A stretch of 64,000 nt of DNA from assembly GCA_963796325.1 (NCBI GenBank), contig CAWCLF010000002.1:10928-74927 (forward strand), written 5' to 3'. The number at the start of each line of letters is the position of its first letter. Position 1 is the first letter of the stretch. The DNA is from CAVYGN01 sp963796325. Its GTDB lineage: Bacteria; Spirochaetota; Brevinematia; Brevinematales; JAOACQ01. Both the position numbers and the translations under genes were made by a program. The notes beneath the pieces are model-generated. The model searched no databases, was not told where the DNA came from, and was given only the letters and a program-made list of their open reading frames with translations. Below, in pieces: positions 56,804-64,000 of this stretch.

Positions 56804-56830
56804 GTACAGCGGGGCGCGCGCCCCTGTACA
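56804..56830. repeat. GC-rich palindromic hairpin
   Basis: A perfect 14-bp GC core (GGGGCGCGCGCCCC, 56811-56824) flanked by GTACA/TGTAC arms with a small asymmetry. It looks like a REP-like intergenic element between metA and amrS; it is not followed by a T run. Confidence 0.65.
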
Positions 56831-56914
56831 CCAATGTTAATCATAATTTAGAAAATTTGTATGATTGTCAGCTTATTGTAATAAAGATGGTTGGTGATCA
56901 GGGGCTTTCTTTCG

Positions 56915-56946
56915 GTTCACTTTCTTTTGCGCAAAAGAAAGTGAAC
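56915..56946. repeat. 32-bp perfect palindrome
   Basis: A perfect inverted repeat centred between 56930 and 56931, with the arm GTTCACTTTCTTTTGC. It lies about 60 bases upstream of the amrS ATG, within the leader. No target protein is apparent, and the sequence resembles widespread CTTTCTTTTGCGCAAAAGAAAG-type intergenic palindromes. Confidence 0.7.
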
Positions 56947-57003
56947 ATGTATACTTTGAATTATTCAATTATTCCTGTTATAATTAAGGCGGAAAAAAAG
57001 ATA

Positions 57004-57915
57004 ATGACAGATATCCGGAATAAAATCGAAAAAATAAAATATTTCCTTGAAAAATATAAAAGCGTCAAAAAATCCTGCACGATATGCCCCCACCGCTGCG
57101 GTGCAGACAGGTCCGTAAAAGCGGGCGTATGCGGCGAACCTTATGTCGCACGGGTGGTAAGTGTGAATCTCCATCATGGCGAAGAGCCCCCTATATCCGG
57201 GACCAGCGGAAGCGGCACAATTTTCTTTACCGGATGCAGCCTGAAGTGCTCTTTTTGCCAGAACTTCCCTATAAGCCAGATGCATCAATCCGGCAGGAGC
57301 ACGACCGCAGAAGAGCTTGCAGATGCAATGATCGGCCTTCAAAACAGGCATGCCCATAACATTAATTTTGTCACGCCGGGTCATTATATCTACCAGATAG
57401 TCGAAGCGCTGGAACTGGCTTTCAAAAAGGGTCTTGATATACCCCTGGTTTATAATACGGGCGGCTTCGACAGATTTGAAGTCATCAGGGACCTCGGCGG
57501 AATCATTGATATTTACCTCCCCGATATGAAATATATCGATCCTGCTGCATCTTATAAATATTCGGGATTTTCAAATTATTTTGCCGAGAATAGCAAAGCT
57601 CTCTTCGAAATGTTTGAACAGACAGGAGGCGAACTCGTTACTGATGAAAATGGGATAGCACGGACAGGACTCATCATCAGGCACCTTGTCCTTCCCGGAA
57701 ATACAGAAAATTCCGAGTCAGTCCTCACATGGATAAGCGAACACCTTTCCCGAAAAGTGCACCTTTCCCTGATGAGCCAGTATTTCCCCGCATATAAGAT
57801 CAATGAAGAGTACCTGCCTGAATTAAATAGAAAAGTCAGCCGGCGGGAATATGAACAAATCCTGGAAACCGCTGAAAAACTGGGGTTCAATAACGCCTGG
57901 TGCCAGGAATTGTAA
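57004..57915 (+). CDS. amrS: radical SAM protein of the AmmeMemoRadiSam type
   Basis: A 303-residue radical S-adenosylmethionine protein of the AmrS (pyruvate-formate-lyase-activase-like) kind. The [4Fe-4S] motif is CSLKCSFC (Cys78, 82, 85), after a zinc-ribbon-like CTICPHRC near residues 25-32 and AGVCGEP; PISQMHQSGRSTTAEELA and YLPDMKYIDP are family blocks. Its substrate is unknown; partners Memo and AMMECR1 are absent here. ATG 57004 chosen, since the frame's upstream extension runs through the palindrome at 56915; a weak GGCGGA precedes it. The rlmN gene, another radical SAM enzyme, follows. Confidence 0.87.
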   Translation: MTDIRNKIEKIKYFLEKYKSVKKSCTICPHRCGADRSVKAGVCGEPYVARVVSVNLHHGEEPPISGTSGSGTIFFTGCSLKCSFCQNFPISQMHQSGRSTTAEELADAMIGLQNRHAHNINFVTPGHYIYQIVEALELAFKKGLDIPLVYNTGGFDRFEVIRDLGGIIDIYLPDMKYIDPAASYKYSGFSNYFAENSKALFEMFEQTGGELVTDENGIARTGLIIRHLVLPGNTENSESVLTWISEHLSRKVHLSLMSQYFPAYKINEEYLPELNRKVSRREYEQILETAEKLGFNNAWCQEL

Positions 57916-57942
57916 AAAAAGGATCATGATCTGGAAAATATA

Positions 57943-58995
57943 TTGAATTTCTCAATTGACGAATTAAAGGAATTATGCCTGTTAAAAGGTTTCCCGGCCA
58001 GGACAGCCATGCAGCTTTACAACTGGATCTATACGAAATTCGTTTTATCTTTCGACGATATGAGCGACATTTCAAAACTTGTACGGGAGGAGTTAAAATC
58101 TAATTATACCGCCTCCGGTCTATCGGTTTCCGATATAGTTTCCGGAAGCGGGGGAGAATCTGTCAAGTTCCTCTTATCGACACGGGACGGAAATTTCATA
58201 GAATCGGTTCTCATATACAGGGATGATATTTACTCTAATGACGCCGATTCTAAAATAACCCTGTGCGTATCTTCACAGGCAGGATGTCCGCTGGGCTGCG
58301 CCTTTTGTGCGACTGCCCGGGCCGGTTATAAAAGAAATCTGGATACCGGCGAAATAATTTCGCAGGTCCTCCTCGCTGAGAAATATATATCTCTGCATGG
58401 GGTCAGGAAAATTTCCAATATCGTTTTTATGGGCATGGGAGAGCCTTTATTAAATTACGATAATGTAATCAAAGCGGTTCACATACTCAATTTCCATAAC
58501 GGCTACAATCTGGGAAGCCGTCATTTCACAATATCCACCGCAGGCATAATACCGGGGATAATGAAGCTTGCGGATGAAAAATCTCAAATAAGACTGGCTG
58601 TTTCACTGCATACCGCCGATCAGGGAAAAAGGGCATCGATAATGCCGGTCTCAGTTAAATACCCTCTGCCGCTGCTTATAAAGGCTCTTAAGCATTATCA
58701 GGAGAAAACCGGAAGGAGAATTACTTTCGAGTATGTACTGATGGAGGGTTTAAACGATTCCGCATGGGAGGCGGGATTATTAAAGGAAATTTTAAGGGAC
58801 TTCCAATACAACCTTAACATCATACCTTATAATCCCTCGGAAGGGATTCCCTTTAAAACTCCGGCGATAAATTCCATCCGGGCATTCACATCGAACCTCA
58901 AAAGATTTAAAATACCTTATGTATTGCGGAAAAGCAAAGGTTCGGAAATCAGCGCCGCCTGCGGACAGCTGGGCCTGCATGCCCTGCGGCAGTGA
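57943..58995 (+). CDS. rlmN: 23S rRNA/tRNA adenine-C2 methyltransferase
   Basis: Dual-specificity radical SAM enzyme that methylates A2503 of 23S rRNA and A37 of certain tRNAs. 350 residues. The cluster motif is CPLGCAFCATARAG (CxxxCxxC), and the C-terminal SAACGQLG contains the mechanistic Cys near residue 344. ARTAMQLYNWIYTKF is the expected N-terminal substrate-binding region. Start uncertain: no in-frame ATG is suitable, so TTG 57943 is chosen; a CTG at 57931 would sit better spaced from AAAGGAT. It follows amrS by 27 bases. Confidence 0.95.
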   Translation: MNFSIDELKELCLLKGFPARTAMQLYNWIYTKFVLSFDDMSDISKLVREELKSNYTASGLSVSDIVSGSGGESVKFLLSTRDGNFIESVLIYRDDIYSNDADSKITLCVSSQAGCPLGCAFCATARAGYKRNLDTGEIISQVLLAEKYISLHGVRKISNIVFMGMGEPLLNYDNVIKAVHILNFHNGYNLGSRHFTISTAGIIPGIMKLADEKSQIRLAVSLHTADQGKRASIMPVSVKYPLPLLIKALKHYQEKTGRRITFEYVLMEGLNDSAWEAGLLKEILRDFQYNLNIIPYNPSEGIPFKTPAINSIRAFTSNLKRFKIPYVLRKSKGSEISAACGQLGLHALRQ

Positions 58996-59000
58996 CTGAA

Positions 59001-59369
59001 CTACTGTTTTTCACTGTTCTCTACAAGGAAATGGAGTTCGTCGTCTATCTTATCCGGATTACCTGTATTTGCTTCGAGAATGGACCGCAGATGCGTCAGG
59101 CTTTCGCTGTCGGTACTGACAAACCTGAAACCGAATTGATTTCCGCTTTGATGAACAATTTCAGAATCAAACGAAATGACAATATCCGAATTCAACAGAT
59201 TCATCTCGATAATTCCTTTATATAGTTCAACCGGCAGCTCTTCCTCGATTTCTGCAAGAAGCCCCTTCAGGGACAGATTAAGAACCCTGCATGGGATTTC
59301 ACGTCCGCCTGTTTTATACCTGCAGTCTATTTTAAATCCGATCCTGGAATATTTTCTGTTTTCGGACAT
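59001..59369 (-). CDS. PilZ-domain protein
   Basis: A 122-residue single-domain PilZ protein, likely a cyclic-di-GMP receptor. The N-terminal RKYSRIGFKIDCRYK corresponds to the RxxxR-type loop and LNLSLKGLLAEIEE to the (D/N)xSxxG motif. The motif is NLSLKG, with the expected Ser and Gly but a Leu spacer, so nucleotide binding is likely but not assured. Start at ATG 59369 behind GGGAGG; the frame runs 23 codons upstream without a site. Convergent with rlmN, 5 bases apart. Confidence 0.88.
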   Translation of the reverse strand: MSENRKYSRIGFKIDCRYKTGGREIPCRVLNLSLKGLLAEIEEELPVELYKGIIEMNLLNSDIVISFDSEIVHQSGNQFGFRFVSTDSESLTHLRSILEANTGNPDKIDDELHFLVENSEKQ

Positions 59370-59477
59370 ATGGGCCTCCCTTTTCATCATATAAAATGAA
59401 CACACATAATTGTATAATGAAAAACCGTCTTTTGCCAATACTTTCAGGTTATTTATATTTCGCTCATGTTCTAACCC

Positions 59478-59505
59478 TTTACTTTTTTATAAAATCCTTT
59501 ATAAT
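59478..59505 (+). promoter_or_regulatory. promoter of the CIA30-like gene
   Basis: TTTACT at 59478-59483 and a perfect TATAAT at 59500-59505 with a 16-base spacer, 55 bases before the ATG. Confidence 0.65.
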
Positions 59506-59560
59506 ACTGGTTAAGAAATTACTGGGGGTCGGTATGCTGAAAATTTCAGGAGGTACTTAT

Positions 59561-60166
59561 ATGAAGATGTTAGCTATTGTTCTTGCTGCTATTATGTGTC
59601 TTTCCCTTGCTGGTTTCTCGGAAACCGTCCTTTTGAGCGATTTTTCAAAAGGTGAAGCGTCGACTTCCCTGGGCGGCGTCTGGTTCAGCGTTAATGACGC
59701 CGCAAATCAGGGCGATTCGATAGTAACGCCCAATCCTTTTGCCCTGACAAAATCTGACAAGGGCGGAGTCAAGTCCGATTATTATGCCAGGATCACCGGC
59801 TCTGTAACTACAAAGTTCCAATACGGATTTGTAGCGCTTGACTGCGATTTTATTTCGAATCAGAGCAGTCTCGATCTTAACAAGTTCAAAGGCGTGAAAT
59901 TTTATACGCGCGGAGACGGCAAGAGCTATAAGCTCCAGATAAGATCTTCCGCGAATCCGGATTACTGTTACTACACATCTGTTTTCCAGACGACAAATTC
60001 ATGGGTTGAAATTACGATTCCTTTTTCGGCATTCAGGCAGGAGAGCTGGGGCAAGCATACCGACCTCAAGGATTCTCTGGCCGGCGCTATCGGATTTCAG
60101 TATATTACGATAAACCAGCCCATTAAGTCAATAGACCTTGAACTTGACGAAGTTTATTTGTATTAG
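59561..60166 (+). CDS. exported CIA30/CBM11-like protein
   Basis: A 201-residue exported protein: signal peptide about 1-19 (ending AGFSE), then a single jelly-roll-like domain related to the CIA30/CBM11 fold (LLSDFSKGEASTSLGGVWFS, GVKFYTRGDGKSYKLQIRS, WVEITIPFSAFRQ, IDLELDEVYLY), the typical pattern in which the last strand is DEVxLY. It probably binds a sugar or acts as a secreted accessory domain. Start at ATG 59561 with AGGAGG 7 bases upstream; an in-frame extension to 59396 has no such site. Own promoter at 59478-59505. Confidence 0.82.
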   Translation: MKMLAIVLAAIMCLSLAGFSETVLLSDFSKGEASTSLGGVWFSVNDAANQGDSIVTPNPFALTKSDKGGVKSDYYARITGSVTTKFQYGFVALDCDFISNQSSLDLNKFKGVKFYTRGDGKSYKLQIRSSANPDYCYYTSVFQTTNSWVEITIPFSAFRQESWGKHTDLKDSLAGAIGFQYITINQPIKSIDLELDEVYLY

Positions 60167-60217
60167 GGCGGTTCCAATAACTCAATAATATTATCCTGTG
60201 TTTTAAAAAAAGATTTC

Positions 60218-60264
60218 ATCCCTCGCCTTTTTGATGTAAATCCGGCGCCAGAGAGGCGAGGGAT
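60218..60264 (-). terminator. intrinsic terminator of the minus-strand small gene
   Basis: ATCCCTCGCC (60218-60227) pairs with GGCGAGGGAT (60255-60264). On the minus strand it follows the small gene's stop by 6 bases and is followed by GAAATC and a run of seven T. The plus-strand reading has no T run, so it serves the minus strand. Confidence 0.8.
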
Positions 60265-60269
60265 TTATA

Positions 60270-60491
60270 TCATGCCAGGAGGTCTGCAGACCTGATTTCC
60301 GGGAGCAGTCTGTAATGTTCGGGAATGCGGTTTAATACATCGTCATAAATTTCCATGACGGAAATAGCGAATTCTTCTTTATATATAATGAAATATATAG
60401 TATCGTCCCTTCCTTCGAAGACAAAAAGGCTTTTCCCGATCGGGAAAAACCCCTTTTTAACTTTTATAATCTTTTGAACGAAATCCTTCAT
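60270..60491 (-). CDS. small unknown protein
   Basis: A 73-residue soluble protein that I do not recognise. Its N-terminal half is basic and amphipathic (VQKIIKVKKGFFPIG), the rest alternates acidic and hydrophobic residues (SLFVFEGRDDTIYFIIYKEEFAISV, split here by length). It may be a real gene because an intrinsic terminator lies 6 bases after its stop in the correct orientation and AGGA precedes the ATG at 60491, but the 60492-60580 upstream gap, which ends at the IS1380 inverted repeat, has no clear promoter. Confidence 0.55.
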   Translation of the reverse strand: MKDFVQKIIKVKKGFFPIGKSLFVFEGRDDTIYFIIYKEEFAISVMEIYDDVLNRIPEHYRLLPEIRSADLLA

Positions 60492-60586
60492 TTCCAGGAT
60501 CCTGGGTTTAAGTTTAAACTGAAAAACAAAAGATGCTTTGATTTTATACAGACAGTTTTTAAAGAAAAGATAAACCCTTTTTAAGC

Positions 60587-62232
60587 CGGGATTTCCCAGA
60601 TGAAATCTTGAAGAATGCCTAAAACCATGCTATAACTAACGTGTAGAGAAAGAGATAGAGCGCAATGGGCAGCAAAAAAAGGGAGAATACGATGGGTGAA
60701 AGAAGAAAATCGGCATTTTGCCTGAATTTTGATAATAATATACGTCTCGAATTTCATGGAACATCTATTACTTCCGATGCAGGCTTACTTGCATACCGTG
60801 AACTTGACCATGCTTTAGGACTCACAGAAAGTGCGAATCACTATCTTTCTGATAGCCGCCCCGGTAAAAACAAGAGACATTCCCTTGCCGCTCAACTGCG
60901 GCAATCTGTTTTCTCAAGGATTGCGGGATATGAAGATACAAACGATGCCGACAGGTTGAGTATTGATCCGGTAATGCGAAGAATTGTCGGCGGTCGTGCC
61001 CTGGGATATACAGCCGCTTCAACGAGTCAGATGAGCAGGTTCGAGACTGAGGTTCTTTCATCAGACAATAATTTAAAAGTGTTGATGCAATTACCGGGAA
61101 AGTGGATTGACCGGATCAGAAGCGCAGAATATCTTAAGCGGATAGTGCTTGACATGGACAGTTCGGTCAGTGAAACCTATGGGAATCAGGAAGGCTCCGC
61201 TTACAACGGTCATTTCGGATGTACCTGTTATCACCCGCTGTTTTGTTTTAACCAGTCAGGAGACCTTGAATCTGCGATGCTTCGTGAGGGTAATGTCCAT
61301 AGCGCCAATGGATGGAAAACAATGCTTAAACCTATTGTTGAAAAATATAGAGATCAGAATCTGGACTGCTATTTCAGGGGAGATGCCGCTTTCGCAAATC
61401 CGGACATTTACGAATACCTTGAATCAGAAAACTTCCTTTACACGATCAGGCTTCCTGCTAATGATATTCTTCAAAAGAATATCGCACATCTTCTGAAACG
61501 CCCGATCGGAAGGCCGTCCTTCGCCCCCGTTGTCCTGTACCACGATTTCTTCTATCGGGCAGTAAGCTGGGACAAGGGACGCCGTGTAATAGCGAAGGTT
61601 GAGTGGCATCGTGGGGAACTGTTTCCTCGTGTCGGATTCATCATAACAAACCTCCGATGGCAGCCGAAGAAGGTCGTCAGGTTCTATAACATGAGAGGAA
61701 CGGCGGAGCAGTGGATCAAGGAAGGAAAATACGCTATCAAGTGGACAAGACTGTCATGCCACGACTTTACAGATAACCAGGTGAGATTGCAGTTATTCGC
61801 TCTTGCTTACAATCTGGGAAACTTCCTTCGACGGGTTGCACTGCCTCGGTCTATCCGGCATTGGTCGATGACGACCCTCCGGGATAAGCTTATCAAGATC
61901 GGGGCGAAGGTTATAAGCCATGCCCGGTACACGATATTTCAGATGGCTGAAGTTGCTGTCCCAAAGGAAATATTTGAAGCGGTACTCGAAAGGATAGAAC
62001 GGTTCCGGTCTTTGGCCTTGGAATCATTATAAGGATTGATGCAATGAAAATAATAAAGGGGTTCCTGTTGTCGAATTTTAAGAAAGGGTTGAATTCTACC
62101 GCTTTCATGCCGTCTTGGACTGGAAAGAGAGGAATTTTATGTTGACATGCCCTGATAAGGTTGATAAAATATTGACAGAATGCATTGGGATCCGGATTTT
62201 TGGAGTTTCAATATGCTAAATGGGAAATCCCG
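60587..62232 (+). mobile_element. IS1380-family insertion sequence, first copy
   Basis: An insertion sequence of 1646 bp bounded by perfect 12-bp inverted repeats (CGGGATTTCCCA at 60587-60598 and TGGGAAATCCCG at 62221-62232), which extend with a matching TTGAA 9 bases further in on each side. It contains one transposase gene. No identical flanking direct repeats of 4-5 bp are visible, so the target duplication has decayed or the true ends differ by a few bases. 62033-62220 inside it is non-coding. Confidence 0.82.
60692..62032 (+). CDS. IS1380-family transposase
   Basis: DDE-type transposase of 446 residues. Diagnostic regions: RLEFHGTSITSDAGLLAYREL near the N-terminus, the catalytic VLDMDSSVSETYG with the first Asp, YFRGDAAFANPDIY with the second Asp, and the C-terminal NMRGTAEQWIKEGKYAIKW with the catalytic Glu. 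These are intact, so it may be active. ATG 60692 has AGGGAG 6 bases upstream; ATG 60665 is an alternative. It lies within matched inverted repeats. Confidence 0.92.
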   Translation: MGERRKSAFCLNFDNNIRLEFHGTSITSDAGLLAYRELDHALGLTESANHYLSDSRPGKNKRHSLAAQLRQSVFSRIAGYEDTNDADRLSIDPVMRRIVGGRALGYTAASTSQMSRFETEVLSSDNNLKVLMQLPGKWIDRIRSAEYLKRIVLDMDSSVSETYGNQEGSAYNGHFGCTCYHPLFCFNQSGDLESAMLREGNVHSANGWKTMLKPIVEKYRDQNLDCYFRGDAAFANPDIYEYLESENFLYTIRLPANDILQKNIAHLLKRPIGRPSFAPVVLYHDFFYRAVSWDKGRRVIAKVEWHRGELFPRVGFIITNLRWQPKKVVRFYNMRGTAEQWIKEGKYAIKWTRLSCHDFTDNQVRLQLFALAYNLGNFLRRVALPRSIRHWSMTTLRDKLIKIGAKVISHARYTIFQMAEVAVPKEIFEAVLERIERFRSLALESL

Positions 62233-62235
62233 AAT

Positions 62236-62330
62236 TAGTCAGGAGTCAGGAGTGAGAAATCGTAATTGAGTCAACAGTCTATTCCCTGAAACCTCCGACT
62301 CTCGACTCATGACTTATTGACTGCCTTAAG
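62236..62330. repeat. GACTGTTGACT-type dispersed repeat, third copy
   Basis: Between the two IS elements. AGTCAACAGTC at 62269-62279 equals 40041-40051; related words (AGTCAGGAGTCAGGAGTGAG, GACTCTCGACTCATGACTTATTGACTG) form a loose inverted repeat. The remaining 62331-62377 holds nothing recognised. Confidence 0.65.
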
Positions 62331-62379
62331 AATATTCTAACTTTTGACAATTAATGCAGGGATTATTATCTTATTACCT

Positions 62380-64000
62380 GAATCCGTTAACTAATTAGAA
62401 AAATATAGATTAACCCTTTACAATATATAGGGTTATGGACCTAATAAGGTTCACCCAGAGGGTGAAGGAATGAAAACAATTATCCGTTTTGACCTGGAGG
62501 AAACAGACGAGCTAATTGCGGCTGAAAGCGGACTGACACTGATAGGTTCTTTAATACGCAAATCAAATCTTGATAAAAGATTGGAAAGTTCGGGAAAAAG
62601 GCCGCAGATTAAAGATATAGATATCGTAAAGAGCTATACAAGTCTGCTTGCTATGGGCAAAACAGAATTCGCAAAAATAGAGCAATATCGAAATGATAGA
62701 TTTTTCAAAGCGATGATGGATATACCGACCGTGCCATCGGAGGAAAATTTGAGACAGCGAATGGATATGGCCCCTGAAAGCTGGCCCGATAAAATAAGCG
62801 ATGAAAGCATAAGGCTGGTAAAAAGGATGAAAGGCCGCTTAACTCCGACAATCAGGGATTTAGTTCCTCTGGATATAGATGTATCACCATTCAATAATGA
62901 ACAGACAAAAAAGGAAGGAGTCTCAAGGACTTACGCAGGGTATTACGGCTATGCACCAATATTTGCGTATTTTGGGAAAGCAGAAGGATGGATTGTTGGC
63001 GTTGAGCTGCGTGAAGGTAAAAGTCACTCCCAATGTGATAAAGGAGAATTTATCCGCAAGGCAATACAAAATGCGAAAATATTTGAACGTAAAATACTTG
63101 TGAGAGTAGACAGCGGGAATGACAGCAATGATACGATAAAAATCTGTGCGGAAGATGAAAAAGTTGATTTCATAATCAAAAGAAATTTAAGAAGAGAGAG
63201 CCCGCTTGATTATCTGGAAAGAATAGAAAAATCGGAAACAGCGTCAGTTGAAAATCCACGGGAAGGGAAAACGGTATATCGGGATAAGTTAAGAGCGGAC
63301 GTTGGGCTGAAAGAAGAAATAAAACTGGTTTATGAGGTTATTGAAAGGACGATAGATAAGCAAGGCAATCCAAATCTATTAGCCGACATTGAAGTAAAAG
63401 CTTACTGGACATCATTATCGGATGATGCCGATACAATTATCAGCTTGTATGAGGAACACGGCACAAGCGAACAGTTCCATTCGGAAATTAAGTCAGATAT
63501 TGGATTGGAGAGATTTCCCAGCGGAAAATTTAAAACAAATTCTTTGGTATTGTCACTGGGATGTTTTACCTATAATCTTTTGAGGTGGGTCGGGCAAAAT
63601 GCGCTAAGGTATAAAGGTATTCCTGGAAGTAAAGCTAAAGAAAGGATAAGGCTCAAAACCGTCATACAGGATATAATGTATATGGCTGCAAAATTGGTCT
63701 GCCATGCAAGAAGTTTGCTCTGAAGATATATAGGAATAATCCGTGTCTGCCTCTATTTCGTAAGTTATACGGGACGCTAACTGTTTAAAAAAGAGTTAAA
63801 GGATCCGTTTTTAGCGTTTTAAGAAAAGAGTGGGTTTGCGCCTAAAATTTTTAAAAGATGTACTTTTAGGATTATTGGGAGATTTAATTTTCGAAAATTT
63901 GTTATGATTCACAACTATTGGTTATAATACAGCAGGAACTGGCCAAAAATTGAAGCGGAAAGAACAAGAGAAGGTTGTTTGTCGATAACTTAACGGATTC
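62380..64000 (+). mobile_element. IS1380-like insertion sequence, second, truncated by the window edge
   Basis: Left inverted repeat GAATCCGTTAA at 62380-62390 and its reverse complement TTAACGGATTC at 63990-64000, the last bases of the window. The right terminus may extend a few bases past the edge (left side reads CCTGAATCC). 63724-63989 is non-coding. A hairpin TTCACCC-aga-GGGTGAA at 62450-62466 partly covers the transposase ribosome binding site. Confidence 0.78.
62470..63723 (+). CDS. IS1380-family transposase (second)
   Basis: A 417-residue DDE transposase only distantly related to the first one. LVPLDIDVSPFNNEQTKKEG has the first catalytic Asp, ILVRVDSGNDSND the second, and YEEHGTSEQFHSEIKSDIG the catalytic Glu; SLGCFTYNLLRW is a family C-terminal helix. 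The protein appears intact. AGGGTGAAGGA precedes ATG 62470, but that site is partly in a 7-bp hairpin that probably blocks read-through translation. Confidence 0.88.
   Translation: MKTIIRFDLEETDELIAAESGLTLIGSLIRKSNLDKRLESSGKRPQIKDIDIVKSYTSLLAMGKTEFAKIEQYRNDRFFKAMMDIPTVPSEENLRQRMDMAPESWPDKISDESIRLVKRMKGRLTPTIRDLVPLDIDVSPFNNEQTKKEGVSRTYAGYYGYAPIFAYFGKAEGWIVGVELREGKSHSQCDKGEFIRKAIQNAKIFERKILVRVDSGNDSNDTIKICAEDEKVDFIIKRNLRRESPLDYLERIEKSETASVENPREGKTVYRDKLRADVGLKEEIKLVYEVIERTIDKQGNPNLLADIEVKAYWTSLSDDADTIISLYEEHGTSEQFHSEIKSDIGLERFPSGKFKTNSLVLSLGCFTYNLLRWVGQNALRYKGIPGSKAKERIRLKTVIQDIMYMAAKLVCHARSLL

Noticed and set aside
59396..59560. N-terminal extension of the CIA30-like protein
   Set aside because: It includes the promoter (TATAAT at 59500-59505) and precedes the real AGGAGG-ATG at 59561.
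60665..60691. ATG 60665 as the start of the first IS1380 transposase
   Set aside because: Possible, but ATG 60692 has AGGGAG at the right distance and the first 9 residues are not typical of the family.

Overview
The window reads as chromosomal DNA of a diderm (Gram-negative-type) bacterium of middling GC content. Evidence for an outer membrane and LPS: a heptosyltransferase-like GT9 enzyme followed by hldE and hldD (ADP-heptose synthesis), a TonB-dependent receptor, a CsgG-like protein and a small beta-barrel-like protein. The phylum cannot be fixed by reading alone. A YacL-type PIN/TRAM protein coupled to ispF, a signal peptidase I with a large insertion, ThyX-based thymidylate synthesis, a SpeE-SpeD fusion and several unrecognised lineage-specific proteins would fit a Spirochaetota-like or other deep-branching, mostly uncultivated lineage. 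That is inference. Most genes have clear GGAGG/AGAGG-type ribosome binding sites and many are tightly coupled. No tRNA, rRNA or CRISPR array was seen.

Layout. 0-8 kb: mntH (cut by the left edge), a secreted hydrolase, a large membrane spermidine-synthase-like protein, lepB, yacL-ispF and a TIM-barrel isomerase. 8-13 kb: a 'GACTGTTGACT'-type repeat, then GT9, hldE, hldD, cutA and a DUF2156 protein. 13-23 kb, minus strand: carB with an ankyrin protein, then a TetR-controlled cluster (tetR, a frameshifted GH13 amylase, an HxxxDG acyltransferase, a zinc-ribbon membrane protein, an alpha/beta hydrolase) with two palindromic operators. 23-26 kb: a dTMP operon (P-loop kinase/dCMP deaminase fusion, double-domain ThyX, unknown protein), then sigZ. 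27.05-27.33 kb: a strong promoter carrying two BlaI/MecI-type operators that drives no visible protein, only a hairpin and a terminator; it is a candidate regulated small RNA. 27.3-31.4 kb: an esterase and a TonB receptor separated by a complex repeat.

31-40 kb: DUF3052, two unknown envelope proteins, an orphan adenine methyltransferase coupled to a PfkB kinase, argS, and two unknown proteins. 40-48 kb: a spermidine synthase fused to two degenerate SpeD-like domains, an HtrA-like protease without signal peptide, CsgG, a sixA-ubiA-DUF2231-epimerase operon and uppP. 48-54 kb: glyA-mgtA-EIIA operon (minus), coaD and pta. 54-60 kb: an SPFH protein, an RND-pump remnant, metA (acetyl-type by its Glu111), amrS, rlmN, a PilZ protein and a secreted CIA30-like protein. 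60.6-64 kb: two IS1380-family insertion sequences separated by another copy of the GACTGTTGACT-type repeat; the second is cut by the right edge.

The points most worth a second look are the operator-controlled non-coding locus at 27.06-27.33 kb, the SpeE-SpeD-SpeD fusion, the kinase-deaminase/double-ThyX pair, the mgtA-EIIA coupling, the acyltransferase/zinc-ribbon/hydrolase cassette and two families of dispersed intergenic repeats.
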